From Telopea speciosissima (lineage: Eukaryota; Streptophyta; Magnoliopsida; Proteales; Proteaceae), in assembly GCF_018873765.1 (NCBI RefSeq), contig NC_057921.1, positions 67,941,557 to 68,005,556 on the forward strand: a stretch of DNA of 64,000 nucleotides, read 5' to 3'. Below the pieces are notes generated by a model. That model did not search any database. It had not been told where the DNA came from and saw only the letters and a list, made by a program, of their open reading frames with translations. Shown piece after piece: positions 9,996-22,235 of this stretch (the stretch's first letter is position 1; each line of letters opens with the position of its first letter). Position numbers and translations under genes: made by a program.

Positions 9996-12900
9996 ATGGC
10001 TGATCATCAGAAGAAGTGGTGTGAGGAATGGAGGCCAGTGTTGGCAATGGTGGGCATTGATATTGCCTTAGCCGTTGTAAATGTGCTTCTCAAGAAGGTG
10101 CTTCAGGAGGGAATGAACCACCTGATTCTGGTCACCTATCGGCAATCAATCTCCACCGTTTTCTTATCCCCCATTGCCTATTTTTGGGAAAGGTATATGT
10201 AACCCTTTGGCCGCCTGGCCCATCTCTCTATAATTAATCTCTATAAATCTTTAATTAATTACACTACCTACTCCTTCCTCTAATTTGTTTTTTTCTTGCA
10301 TTGTTGCTGTAGGAAAACCAGACCAAAACTTACAGCTCTCACCTTATGTCACCTTTTCTTCAGTGCAATAGTCGGGTTGGTGAAGCTTACTAATTGCTTG
10401 ATTTCCCACACTCTCACCACAATTTCACTCCACACATAATAATAATAATAATAATAATCCATATTTAATTCCATCCTTTCATGCATATATTCATTAGTGA
10501 TCAGTCTAATTAGATTATTAATTGCATCCTCAACTGATCCTTCTTTCCTTCCAGAGCAGTTCTCTGAGGATATATAATATAACCGACAAATTTTGTTCTG
10601 TTATTATATTTTAATTAGTAATGTCGACATCATGAGTACTGTTTCTTGTTGCGTTTTATATACTAACAAAACTTTACGTGGGAACTTATACCAATCTGGA
10701 TATATTCTGTACCATGCTGCTTTTTTTCTTTTTTTTATTTATTTTTATTTTATTTTTATTTTTTATTTTGTTTTTAGGGCAAGCATCACACAAAACCTCT
10801 TCCTTTATGGCATCGAATTCACTTCTGCAACCTTCTCCTGCGCCTTCATCAACATGGTGCCTGCCATCACATTCTTACTGGCTCTACCATTCAAGTGCGG
10901 ATTTAATTCATAAGTTTAATTAATTAATTGCTTCAATTTTTTATATTAACCAAATCAATTAATTGCATACATATATGCTGACTAATTATATACAATATAT
11001 ACATACAAGATTGATTAATAACATGTGTATGAACCCGGCCCACACTTCATGCATGCGAATATCGAGCAGGTTAGAGAGCATGAACTTGAAGAGCAAGAGC
11101 GGGAGAGCAAAAGCGTTAGGTACAGTGGTGTGTGTTGGTGGTGCCATGTTGCTGACACTCTACAAAGGAACACCAGTGACGACAAACCCGGACCCATCAC
11201 CTAATTATGCCCACACGAAGACAAACCAACTGGTCCAACAGGGACAGGGTTCGGGTTCGGGTTCATCATCATCATCATCAATTCCAAACTATAGTAAGAG
11301 GGCCGACAATTGGACGATGGGTTCGTTAGCTTTGGTTGCTGGCAGCATCAGCTGGTCATCGTGGTTCCTTATCCAAGCAAAGATTGGGAAGCAATACCCA
11401 TGCCAGTATTCTAGCACCGCAATCACGTTATTCTTCAGTGCCGTTCAATCTGGTGTGCTAAGCCTCCTCATTCACAGGGACATTTCCATGTGGATCCTCA
11501 AAGGCAAAGTTGAGATCTTGACTGTCTTATATGCTGTAAGTACAACTACCTACCTACCTACCTACTATTACATTACTACATGCCATGCCATGCCATGCAT
11601 CATCCATCTTAGCTAGCTAGCTAGAGTGGACAAGTAGGGTCAACATAGATAATTAAAAAAAATAAAAAAAATAATATTTCAAATTATTTAACACATTAAT
11701 TATAAGAGTCTCAATAAAAAAATCTATATATATATATAATACAATACAATATAATATACAAAAAATCTTATTATAACCATACCAAAAATGATTTGAGTTA
11801 TTATACGTAGAAAAGAATAATTCTACGAATGAACCACATACAACGTACGTACCCATCCATCCATTGATCCCTTTCAAATTTTAATATGTATATTCTATCA
11901 AAAAATATTTTACATGTTGTATATAATATGTGAACTCAATTTAATATGAGATCATTATCAGTAGAATTGCTAACCTTTGATCTCCCCTCCCATAATGTCC
12001 TAGAAGATCGAACATCCACTACGTACCCGGTCCCGTCCTGATCACTACTCCTCTCTTAAATTATTAATGACTTAACTAATTTCATTTGTAAGTTTAATTA
12101 ATTTGCATTTCCTCTCCGGCCACACACTCCTATATATAAAAAATTTATCTGATTGTGATCTAATAGTGCAATATTGTTTTTATTAATTAATTATATGCCT
12201 ATCATCATCATGTTCTATAACAACCGATCACAAGTGATAAGGCATGCATAGCTATTGTTAGATTGCTATATTATCAGTTAACTTAGCTATTGTGCACGCG
12301 TGCAATTCATTCATATATACATGCATGTTTCATAATTAGACATGCATGCATGCAGTACAATTTAGGATTGAACCACAACATTAATAAATGACATAGTATA
12401 TATAATATAAAAATCCTCCCTATCCCCATCCCCTTACCATCTCAGCTGAATTCATGATCTCTTGATTGTGAGGTGTTGGTAATTGCTAATGAGTGCTAAC
12501 GTACCTTCCCCCTTGAGGTCAAAAGAAATATGTTTATTATTAGTACGTATTAATTTAAATATTATTCTAACGTCACATATCATAGTGTACTACTTTCAAG
12601 TTGCTTAATTATTATTATTATTTTTTTATAAAAATTGCTTAATTAATAACATTAATTAAATGAGAGAGACTTTAATCTGGAGGGGTGCAGGGAATGATAG
12701 GATCAGGCTTATGCTTTGTGGGAATGGCATGGTGTGTCAAGAAAAGGGGTCCACTCTTCACTGCAGCATTTAGTCCCCTCATTCAAATCGTTGTAGCCAT
12801 GTTCGATTTCTCCATCCTACATGAACAACTTCATATAGGAAGGTGAGGATTGATATATACATATATGGTCTTTATTTTTTAAATATTTATATAAGAGTAC

Positions 12901-13134
12901 GTATTGGTTAATTATAAGATAGATTGATTTAAATTGTATATTAATTTCTAATTAACCTCCTCATGCGTATATCCATTGGTTTTGGACAGCATACTGGGAT
13001 CTATTCTCATAATTGTTGGGCTATACATTCTTTTGTGGGGTAAGAGCAAAGAGGGAGAAGGTCATTGCATGACAAAGCCCCAAGGAGTAGAAGATCATCA
13101 TCAGCAAGCAGAAGATCAAGCAACACATGTATAG
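9996..13134 (+). CDS. WAT1-related (EamA-type) membrane transporter, six exons
   Basis: Likely a ten-helix drug/metabolite transporter of the plant WAT1/UMAMIT family. Members move auxin or amino acids across plasma or vacuolar membranes, but the substrate cannot be told from sequence. Exons that splice in frame: 9996-10192, 10313-10375, 10778-10894, 11070-11535, 12691-12842 and 12990-13134, all GT-AG, giving 379 residues, normal for the family. The first EamA half contains VLLKKVLQEGMNHLILVTYR, then ERKTRPKLT and SATFSCAFINMVPAITFLLA. The linker is rich in Gly/Ser (exon 4). The second half contains WFLIQAKIGKQYPCQYSSTA, GMIGSGLCFVGMAWCVKKRG and GPLFTAAFSPL. The tail is hydrophilic and His/Gln rich. 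The ATG at 9996 aligns with the family start (MADHQKKWCEEWRPV). An upstream in-frame ATG in the GA repeat would only add an Arg-Glu run and is rejected. No disabling change was seen. Confidence 0.9.
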
Positions 13135-14734
13135 CAAACAAACACATCCTGTGATCGATCCTGATCACAACTTTTGTTAATTTATTATTAATTTTATACA
13201 TGCATGCATGGGTGGCAAACTGGTATGTCATTCTGGCCTCAGTGCCTCACTAACGGGTCAATTAATTTATGTTAATTAGATGGTATAGAGATACCTAAAT
13301 GTTATGTGAATATCACCTCATGCCTCATCCATATATATTTATGCTTCATATCGCAAGGTAAAAATGTTGACGTTATGTTTGGATGTCAAGAAAATAAAAA
13401 AATGGATTTGAAGAGAGAGAGAGACATAACCAGCTATGATTTTTGTCTCATTATATTTTTTTTGTTCTTTTCTTTCCTTGACATCTAATGATCTAAATAT
13501 AGAAATAAAAAGATTAATTGTCGTGATGATCCCGACCCAAATTGAACCTGAACAGATTAGTATTTTATTTTCAACACATTATTTGAATCACCTGCATTTT
13601 TTAGAAAAAAGAACCATATCTTGGCCGGGCTAGTGCGATTCCCAAACCACCCCTCTTCCCCCTCCCAGAAATGTGGGGAAACCCAAATAAGGACTAATTA
13701 AAAGTTTCAGATCAATAAACCCTTGGTATTCTAAGGAAAAAAAAAATTCCCTAGGAATTAAACTTGCATTGATTGGTTGCTTTCTTTGGAAGATTGGGAA
13801 GGGAAAACTGTTCTCAAAGAATTTGGAGAGGACGTTTGGTTGCCTTCCAACCGAAAAGAAAGACATGTGAGGGACAATTTCGAAAAAATTGCTTCACACA
13901 AAATTTTGTCTTAAAAACAAAGTTGGAAAACTTTGTGAAACAAATATTTCCTCGCTTTTCACTTGCCTTTCGGCAACCCAAATCACATTGTTTCCAAAAC
14001 TCCTCATGTTAGAATTAACTTACTCAATCAACATGACGAATCATTGTAACATGAAATTTAATTAAGAGATTTGATAAGAATAGTTATACCTGGATCAATA
14101 TTGTTTGTAGAAGATGACCCTCAATGGAGAACTCTATTTTCCACTATCTTCTGATCTTGTCTCTTCTTTTCTCTGTCACAGCTGGAGTTAGACCACTTTT
14201 CGTATTGGACTCCATCCAAACCAATCCTATCAGTTAACACCATTTCACTAATCTATACCCATACAATAATTGGATGCAAAGCTCATACATGATGAAAACA
14301 TTACACCTCATTCTTTTTCCTTTTCCACAGCTCTTTGAGAATGCAACCAATAACATCATCAATTACAAAAATTGAAAAGAAATTCCCAACCATGGCAATA
14401 GCATTACTATCTCAAGTAAAATGAACAATCCCCTTGAGACGAAGGGTTTGATTTCATTTTTCCTTGTCTAGCTTTTTGCCTCGAGAATTGGTAAAGTAAT
14501 AACCCTGGGGAACCTTATTCATCGCAGGTTTTGTTACTTTTCTTTCATTGTGTGCTCTCATGACTCGAAGGGTAGTGAATGACCGGTTCACCATTGAGGC
14601 TTGCTTAGCATAATAAAAAGAAAAATTACATGCTGCTTTACATTCAACTCGACCATCGGGAACGTAATACTGTCTCAATCGTTCCCAACTTGCTTCACTC
14701 TCAGATTGGTCCTTCTACTTAACTAAGAAAGATA
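13135..14734. other. No gene recognised downstream of the transporter
   Basis: The interval contains the transporter's presumed 3' UTR and AT-rich intergenic DNA up to the TATAT duplication of the Tat element. A 74-residue frame on the - strand (14454-14678) shows no recognisable family. Confidence 0.5.
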
Positions 14735-14739
14735 TATAT

Positions 14740-15255
14740 TGTTGCATCAGAAATCCTCTCGGAGCGAGTTCTCCTTGCAAGACAAGGATTATCAGGGAGT
14801 ACTGGGCGTTGCCGGTGATCTCACTATGATGCTTAAGTTAGACCTCTGAGCAATAGTCAGAATAATGAGAATTCAGATGATTTGGGCGTGTGTTACCTCC
14901 CTTTGGAGAGTTTGAGTTACGCCGGGAGTGGTAAGTTGGAATCCTGGAGTGGAGTGAGACCATCACAAAATATAATATGGAGTTAACGTTTATCCATTAT
15001 TCCCCACGTGCCAGAAGAGGCGTGACGTGGGCAGAAGTCTAGGACCGGGTCAATCCATGACAGACTTGGAGTGGCTTACGTAACCCGCGAAGGTTATCCT
15101 TTTATTCGCCATCGTGTTGCCACCTAGGACAACAAGCTATGCATTGTGGGCACGAGGCTGGGTTCGTGCACCAGTTATCGCCGAGCCTACGATTGGGACC
15201 TGTTTCCACGACCTCGTTTACTCGTTCTCAGTGACCTCGATCCTATGTCCCAACA
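14740..15255 (-). repeat. 3' LTR of the Tat element
   Basis: A 516-bp LTR beginning tgttgcatcag and ending tcccaaca in + orientation. Around 14880-14946 it carries about 67 bases (starting near tttgggcgtgtgtt) that are missing from the other LTR. Because the flanks agree, the difference is probably a deletion in the 5' copy. Confidence 0.93.
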
Positions 15256-15275
15256 CGAGCCCCCCACTCCCCTGG
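15256..15275 (-). other. Polypurine tract of the Tat element
   Basis: On the - strand the bases just before the 3' LTR read aggggagtggggggctcg, a purine-rich primer for plus-strand synthesis that directly abuts the LTR. Confidence 0.8.
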
Positions 15276-15727
15276 ACGTGTGCGTCCTGGGGGGTTAGGT
15301 TCGTTCTGCTTTACGGTAACTTTTTTGGCGCATGGGACCTGAAAAATTGGCAACTGAGCGTGATTTTCTGATCCAGCCGTCATCTGCCACGTGGTTGCAA
15401 AAACCCTAAAGGTGCCTCGACTCGAGGCGACGCTCAACGTTCCTCCAATGTACGAACGCGTGTCCGTAGGCAGCATGATCTCTAGGCTAAGCCTAGGGTG
15501 GATTGATCCTGGTCATGTCAAGTCTTCCAATGTGGTTCAGCCATGTGGCATGAACATTAATTTCTCTGGGAGACGCCAAACGCCAACTACCTCTAGCCAT
15601 CCGATGGGTCGCATCCTTTGGCCGTTGGATTTGGAAACGTCCCCTCCTCTTCGTGTGCTTAAATTGGAACTTCACTTTTACGGCAATCTTCTACTGATTC
15701 CTCCCATTTTTTAGCTTTGCGCTTCCC

Positions 15728-18234
15728 GTGGTCCCTGTCTCTTGTCATTGCATCTTACTCCGGTGTAGTTGCGTTTGTGGGCCCTCAGACAAAGTTCTTC
15801 TGCTGTGGCTTTATGTCGATCGCACAGTGCTTTTCCATTCTCAACCCCTCTTGACCTTTATTAGTAAGTTTCCTCGATCATGTCTTCTTCTTCTTCTTCC
15901 CAGGCGGAGTCCCACAGGGATTCCGACAATGTTGCCCAAACGAGTGGGGGTTCCAACCCCTGAGGTGAGCTCTGAGGAGACCCAAGAGGAACGGTCTATA
16001 CTTTTTGGGTCAAAGAGATTCTCTGCCTGGGTCCGTCATTTGACCCAAGACACTACTGCTCAGCCCAGTGGTGAGAGAGCAACATTCGAAACTTTTGTTA
16101 AGCGCATTGTCGATGGCGGCAGTGCCTCAGGAGTTGAGGAGGAAGAGGGTGCCTCGGCGAGGTCCACCGGTGTGGCAGCCTTTGAAAGCACCATGACCAA
16201 GGATTCTTTGTCTGCCCTCTGCATTCAGTACGGATTTCCTACATCAGTAGAGACTTGGGTCCTTGCCAGGGCTGAGAGGGCGAACACCCCACAGCCAAAT
16301 ACTGTGTGTTTGTATGAAGTAGCCTTTCAGTGTGGTTTATGCTTCCCTATTCACCAGTTCGTTTGGGAAGTGTTAGATTGTTTTGAGATTTCCCCTGGCC
16401 AATTGGTCGCCAACGCCTGTAAGCATCTTCTACGCTTTTACTTGTTCTTTGCCCAACTCGGCCACAAGCTAGGCCTCATGGGCGCTTTTCCTGTATTTTT
16501 ACCACCTGAAGCCGTCCAACGATGAGTGGTTCTATGTGGCTCAACGTAGTCCCCCGGGGTCGTACGGCCCCAAGTCTTTTGTCTCCCATATGCCTGAATC
16601 TCAAAGAAATGGAAAGATCATTTTTTCTTTGCACGTATTGAGGGTAACCCCTTTAGAGTGGATTGGGCACCCGCTCGATTATGGACTGGGAATCAAGTCC
16701 CTATGCTGAGCTCATATGATCAGTGGTCTCTTGAGATGGCATCGATGGGCACGACTTTCGACGTGCGCAGTTTGGCAAACGAGGGTCTACTGATTGAGCA
16801 CAGATTGAGCTTAATGCGGGGTGAGTCCCTTTCCCCTCAAACTTATCTTTTGGCGACCACGATCTGTATCTGATTTTACATCTATCTTTTCCAGTGGACT
16901 ACGAATCGAACACCCACGATATTCGCGAACAGGCCGCGTCAGCCAGGAGAAAGGCTCTAGAGAAGCAATCTCGGCGTCCTACTCCTTCTTCGCTCCCAGG
17001 TGTCTCCATAAGGGATTCTTCATTTGCAGGCGATGACTAGAGGAGGCAGGACGGTTCCTCCAAGGGCAAAGAGAAAGTGCCTAGCAAGGTCCCGCCACCT
17101 AAGATTCCTGAGAAGAGGCTGCGTGATGAAGCGATGAGCGTTGACCCTGCCTTGAAAGGAGCTACGTAGGGTGTTGTATCCTTGAGGGAGGCCATCCAAA
17201 CCCCGAAGGCCCCCAAGTCAGGCCCCTAGAACGTTCCGAAGGGGAAATCTGGCAAAGGTGCAGCCGATGTCCCTCCTCCTCCTAGGGGGAAGAAGCGCCT
17301 TCAGTTTCAGTGGGAGGTCTACGAGGGTGAGTCCTCCCTTCACTCTCCTCGTGTGGGAGGCGAGTTAATGGACCACGGTCCTTCCAGGGACGTTGAGGAT
17401 ATTCGGTCTTGACCGGATGAGGAGCTTTTGAACTCGTTCGCATTGGATTTTGCTAGGGTATATCTCGAGCTGAGCTGTCCTCCTTATAATTCATTTAGAG
17501 TCTTTCCTGATATGGTCTTTACTTCCGCAGGTTACTCGCAGGGCGAGCAAACTACGACGATGAGTAGCGGCTTTGTCTACCTCCTACGAGGACGAGAAGA
17601 GAATGAGGGAAGCCGCTGAGGAGCAGACAAAAATTGTTGGGGCCACCATTTCTAACATGATGGAGGCTGCCAAAGGTCACGAGGAAGCACTTAAGGGTTT
17701 TATTGATCGCATCGAGGCGCTAGAGGCAGAGCTGGAAAAGGCTAGGAATGATGCTGCAATAGCGTCGAGGAAGACCGACTCCATCACGATGGATTTTGTT
17801 ACTTTCCAGAAGAAGCAGCCTCAAGTGCTCGACGAGGTGGTTCGGCACTGGAAGCTTTCAAGTCCTCAGATGAATTGAGGGAGCGCATGAAGGAGGTGAG
17901 CCGCAAGGGCTACATGACTGCGGTTGATGATACTGTGAAGCATATCCTTGAGACGACCCTAGGCTATGACTTCTCTGGCTTTGGTTACTATGTTCCACCT
18001 GTCCCCGCGACTTTGGACGTGCCCGAGGTCACAGAGGATCCTGTGGTCATGGAGGACCTCCCAGCCCCAGTGTTTTCTCCTACCGCTGTCGTGTCTCTTA
18101 TGGAAGAGCCCATCCTGCCAACTTCTCCTCCTACGGATGTGATTTTGGCCTCTGCAGACCTCTTGTTGGACCCCTCTCCAGCTGATCCTTCTCCAAATAC
18201 AGCCATTGTTCCTGATCCTCCTATTAGTAGTTAA
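15728..18234 (+). pseudogene. Antisense ORF 1 of the Tat element (Transposase_28-like, coiled coil)
   Basis: This unit runs opposite to gag-pol. The first frame (15728-16525, 265 residues) contains LSALCIQYGFPTSVETWVLA, then PNTVCLYEVAFQCG and ISPGQLVANACKHLLRFYLF. These resemble the 'putative gypsy type transposon' family (Pfam Transposase_28) often found antisense in such elements. Reading continues in other frames (16658-16821), then a likely intron (gtgagt at 16821 to tttccag about 16892), a Lys/Pro-rich hinge, and a second likely intron (gtatat at 17458 to ccgcag about 17531). A coiled-coil stretch follows (17573-17878; EALEAELEKARNDAA) and then an acidic Pro-rich tail (17875-18234). Stops at several points (for example near 17037, 17169 and 17412) break it. 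The molecular role of these proteins is unknown. Confidence 0.7.
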
Positions 18235-18944
18235 TCGTTTTGATGTTGCTTTCATTTTCCTCCCTTTCCCCTTTCTTTTTATTATTATATTTTTTTTAGA
18301 TGTAAATACTTGCCTTGTTATGGATGGAAAATTTTTCTCAAGTATTGGAGCATGCCCTTTCTTTTGACTGGCCTCACTTGCAGACGAGCTAGATGACTCC
18401 TTAGGTCGCATCGTTTCAACGTCTTGCTAGGTTTACCTTTGAAATTGACTTCCCTCCGACGCTTCACATTCTCCATGACGTAAGCGTCATTATGATGGCG
18501 CGTCTTTTCCAAATATCTACAGTGGATCTTCCCTATAAGCCTTTATTGCCTTTTCTTTTCGGTTGACTTTTGATTTTCCCAACCACTTATGGGAACTGAT
18601 CCTTGAACTACTTTCTCGATAATGGTGACATTCGGGTTTCTCGAAGAAACTGTAGGCCACTGATGGTTGAACACGTGTCATCGTAAATATAGGAACTAAA
18701 TCGCTAGGCCTTTATTTACATCGCTTTCAGCTTCTAGGAGAGGCCTGTGGTTGGTGGGATTTGGCCACATGGCTCATGATGCGATTTATCACTTATGCGG
18801 CTCTGGATTTTGGACCGTCATTCTTCTGCATTTATGTCCTTTCCAATGTCTACGGGAAGTGTGAGCCAATGGGCTTAGACCACGTGGCTCAAGGCTTTAT
18901 TCATTTCTCAAGTGGTTTGAGCCATTGAACCGTCGTCTTTCCCC

Positions 18945-18953
18945 TTTAAATAG
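18945..18953 (+). promoter_or_regulatory. TATA-like box for antisense ORF 2
   Basis: The sequence tttaaata lies about 45 bases before the ATG at 18992, inside the retroelement and on the strand opposite to gag-pol. It could drive antisense transcription. Confidence 0.4.
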
Positions 18954-18991
18954 GTGTTGAATGCTTCAACTCTTCAATCGTTCACGGGATC

Positions 18992-19795
18992 ATGGCTCCC
19001 TCTGCTGTTCACCATTCTTCATTCTCTCTAAGGATTTATGCTCCCACCGCTGCATATGGCTCCGCCATTTTTTCAGATGTAGAGGCTGCAAATTTTGGAG
19101 ACTTGGCCTGGTTTTATTTTCGGCTTCAATCTTTCATCGACAGTGAACTTCACGGCTTCAATCCTCGATTGACATGCCCTATCCTTCGAGCGATTGGCTG
19201 TGGGGTATCCCCTTTGTGTTTCCTTCCATACCAATCTCTCTGGGGTGGTAAGGTAACATCAAAGGGGTGGAGAATCTTGAGGAGGCCACTGTTGCTACCC
19301 TTCCCGATTAACGTGTCTGGAAGGTCGTGGTGTGGAGCTATCAGAGATGTTGAAGGACCCTAAGCCTCCTCGCGTTCATGTCCCTCCAACCCTTCTTCCC
19401 GGCCGAAGAGGGGGAGGCGATGACTGAGTTTCTTGGGGCCCAGAGCATTTGTGTGGTGCATCCCATTTAGCAGGGCGGTCTTCTCTTAATTTTCGGGGTC
19501 ATTTAGGGACTGCAACCTTTGATGGGCTCTGTATCAGCCTGTCTGATGTTGCCATTTTAATACTACTCCTGTCTCACACCTGATGACCCCTGGTGCTTAC
19601 GCTTCATCAACTTCTCCTGTTCGAGTGTGCCAAGGTGTTCTTCCTCGGACTTGCAAGGCTGTGGAGCTCTTAGTTTTCCACGTTTTCTCTTTACAGGTTG
19701 TTGTGTTTGTACTGAGAGCAATTTTTGTAACTTTTCTGTATGTTGCGATCTTCGCCTGTACTTGTATCTTCTGAAAAGGTTAATAAAAGATTCTT
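18992..19795 (+). pseudogene. Antisense ORF 2 of the Tat element (unknown family)
   Basis: A 123-residue frame (18992-19363) opens with MAPSAVHHSSFSLRI and includes DLAWFYFRLQSFIDSELHGF and WGGKVTSKGWRIL. After a frame change, similar-quality coding sequence appears to continue to about 19560. An AATAAA signal lies at 19783-19788, so TATA box, ORF and poly(A) signal are all in the same orientation. No known family was recognised. Antisense second ORFs are reported in Tat-lineage elements, and this is probably one of them, broken by frameshifts. Confidence 0.45.
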
Positions 19796-19890
19796 TTATT
19801 TTTTACTTGCGCTTGTCTTGTATCCCTTTATTGGCGTCACGTCTTGGATGTTTAAGATTTATTCTTGACCGAGGAGATCATATCTTTCTG

Positions 19891-20151
19891 CTGACTTTGC
19901 AAGTTAGGCTTTCATGCTAACCATGGAAGCCAATCTTTCGCGCTCACCCTTATGAGTTAGACTTTCATGCTCACTACGAGAGTCAGGCTTTTGTGCTAAC
20001 CCTGGTGGGCTAGACTTTCGTACTGACTACGGGAGTCAGACTTTGGTGCTAGCCCTGGCGAGCTAGGCTTTCGTGCTGACTATTGTCAGACTTTGGTGCT
20101 AGCCCTGGCGAGCTAGGCTTTCGTGCTGACTACGAGAGTCAGACTTTCATG
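19891..20151. repeat. Tandem array, ~27-bp units (dimer ~54 bp)
   Basis: About nine degenerate units alternate between gagtcagactttggtgctag and gagctaggctttcgtgctga types. The array lies just past the pol stop in the element's own orientation, where Tat/Retand elements commonly carry tandem repeats. Confidence 0.85.
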
Positions 20152-20219
20152 AATGCTTGCGCAGTATTTGGATCACAAAGTGATATTTCATTGATTAAAG
20201 ATAACTTTACAATGATCAC

Positions 20220-21245
20220 TTACTGGTAAAAATTTTTCAGATTCTCTAAATTCCATGGTCGTGGTATCTTATTGCCCCCTGGGGTCTTTAAGCGATAGGT
20301 CCCTGGCCGGATCTGCTTGGAGATCATATATGGTCCTTCCCAGTTTGCATCCAGCTTGCCTTGGTGCTGTGGTTGAGAAGCGCTTACTTTTCGTAGTACT
20401 AAGTCTCCAGCTCTGAATGTTCTTTCCTTGACTTTAGAATTATAATAACGAACTGTTCTCTGTTTGTACGCCACATTTCTCATTAGCGCGTCCTCCCTGA
20501 CTTCATCTAAAAAATCCAGGTTTGCCCTTAGCCCATCTTGGTACGTTCTTTCATTGAAGTTCAGACTTCTGAGTGACCCTACTACAACTTCAACTGGGGC
20601 CAATGCTTCGGTTCCATAGGCAAGCCTGAATGGGCTCTCCCTCGTGGGCGTTCGAACTGTAGTTCTGTACGACCATAGTACGCTGGGTAATTCATCAACC
20701 CATTTTCCCTTTGCCTCAGTTAGCCTTCTTTTCACTCCTGCGAGTAGGGTGCGGTTTGTGACTTCTGCTTGACCATTTGCCTGAGGATATGCGACTGAGG
20801 TTGTTTGATGTTCAATGCCGTATTGGGCGCAGAACGCATCGAACTGCTGGTTGCCAAATTGTTTCCCGTTGTACGTCACCAAAATTTTTGGCAGGCCAAA
20901 CCTGTAGATAATCTTATCTCTAGAGAATTTCTCCATTTGTTGCCGAGTGATCTTGGCTAAAGTCTCAGCTTCTACCCATTTGGTGAAGTAGTCCATAGCG
21001 ACTCCGAGATATTTTCTTCTCCCCGAGGCTGGGGTGAAGCTACCCAGTATATCCATTCCCCACATGGCGAAAGGGATGGGACTAAGTATAGAAGCCAACT
21101 CCGTAGCGGGCTGCCGTGGTATGTCTGCAAACTTTTGGCATTACTCGCACCTTCTCACGTACTGGATGGCATCCTTCTGCATGTTGGGCTAATAGAGTCT
21201 AGCTCTCAGTACTTTATAGGCCAGGTGGCATCCCCCCATGTGACT
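20220..21245 (-). pseudogene. Integrase region of the Tat element
   Basis: The clear frame is 20220-21098 (292 residues). The first catalytic Asp is visible in MWGMDILG, followed by DYFTKWVEAE. The third catalytic residue lies in PQANGQAEVTNRTL. At the second position, where the family has SDNG, this copy reads VTYNGKQF, so the Asp is replaced by Tyr. The C-terminal part contains FRAGDLVLRKV and GKLDANWEGPYMI, the GPF/Y-type module. Upstream (21099-21245) the HHCC zinc-binding segment is readable but holds in-frame stops, one between its paired Cys codons. The domain order fits gypsy pol. The missing Asp and the stops mean this integrase could not work. Confidence 0.88.
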
Positions 21246-21257
21246 GCCGCATATGCC

Positions 21258-22235
21258 TTAATGGACCTCTATCAAGGCGTTCAGGGCATGTGGGGGAGTT
21301 AAACATTTCAGCAACGGGCCTGTGATTGACCTTTTGTAAAGCTCTCCTTCTATTAGAGTATACCGGGTGGCACGACCTCGAACCTTTTGTGCCTCCATTT
21401 TATCTTGGGGTAGGACGTCGTCTTTCAGATAAGCGACGATCGGGTCCATCCAGTTGGGCTCGACCTCGACCTGCGTGACCTCTCGAGCTAGATGAGCGGG
21501 TCCATAAAGTTGTTCAACATATACTGAGCTGTCAAGCTGTGCTAGCTCTTCTTTAGACAAACACGAAAGTGCATCCGCCTTCTCATTCTCGCGACGTGGA
21601 ACCCTGATTATCTCGAAGCTCTTGAACGAGCTCAGTAACTGTTTCACTTCTTTCAAATATGCTGCCATCCAATCATCCTTGGCCTCATAATCCCTGTTGA
21701 CTTGGTTCACGACCAGTTGTGAGTCAGCCCGTACGGCTAGATTTCTGACCTGTACAGCCTTTGCGATTCGCAGCCCCCCAATCAGCGCTTCGTACTCAAC
21801 CTCATTATTGGAGGCAGGAAAGTGCAGGTGTAGCGCGAACTGTATTTTGAAGCTTTTTGGGCTTGTTAAGATGAAGCCTGCTCCCCTAACTTCCACGTTA
21901 CTTGATCCGTCCACGAACATTGTCCAGGATTGCTCTGGGCTGATTTTTTCTTTCGGCACGATCTCCTCCTCTAGCTCATTCTCGCTCTGCGTACATTCAG
22001 CTACGAAGTTCGCTAGGGCTTGGCCTTTTATGGCCATTCTGGGCCTGTACTCGATCCGGTACTCGCTCAGCTCAATTGCCCAGGCTATCAATCTTCCAGA
22101 TACATCAGGCTTGTAGAGTACCTTTTTTAAAGGTTGGTCAGTCATGACCACTATTGGGTAGGCTTGGAAGTACGGCCTAAGCTTTCGGGCTGCTTTCACC
22201 AGTGCAAACGTGAGCTTCTCGATCTGGGGATATCA
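21258..22235 (-). pseudogene. RNase H and connection region of the Tat element
   Basis: The frame of 313 residues starts inside the RT-connection region (VVMTDQPLKKVLYKPDVSGR), preceded by an in-frame stop near 22230. An RNase H domain follows with FVDGSSNVEVRGAG, NNEVEYEALIGGL and VRADSQLVVNQV, giving the DEDD-type acidic residues. This form matches the extra 'archaeal-type' RNase H that Tat-lineage elements carry, to my knowledge of the family. The end leads into the integrase zinc finger after a stop near 21258. Confidence 0.8.

Noticed and set aside
14454-14678. 74-residue - strand frame before the Tat element
   Set aside because: No known family, no splice or promoter context; likely chance.
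17959-18411. 150-residue - strand frame in the Tat element
   Set aside because: It lies opposite the acidic/Pro-rich tail of antisense ORF 1 and is rich in Arg/Lys only because of that; no pol domain belongs here.
19891-20151. CRISPR-like array
   Set aside because: Units are contiguous and degenerate without unique spacers; a plant retroelement tandem repeat explains it.
21697-22116. 139-residue + strand frame opposite the Tat RNase H
   Set aside because: It is a mirror of the conserved - strand pol frame and shows no features of its own.
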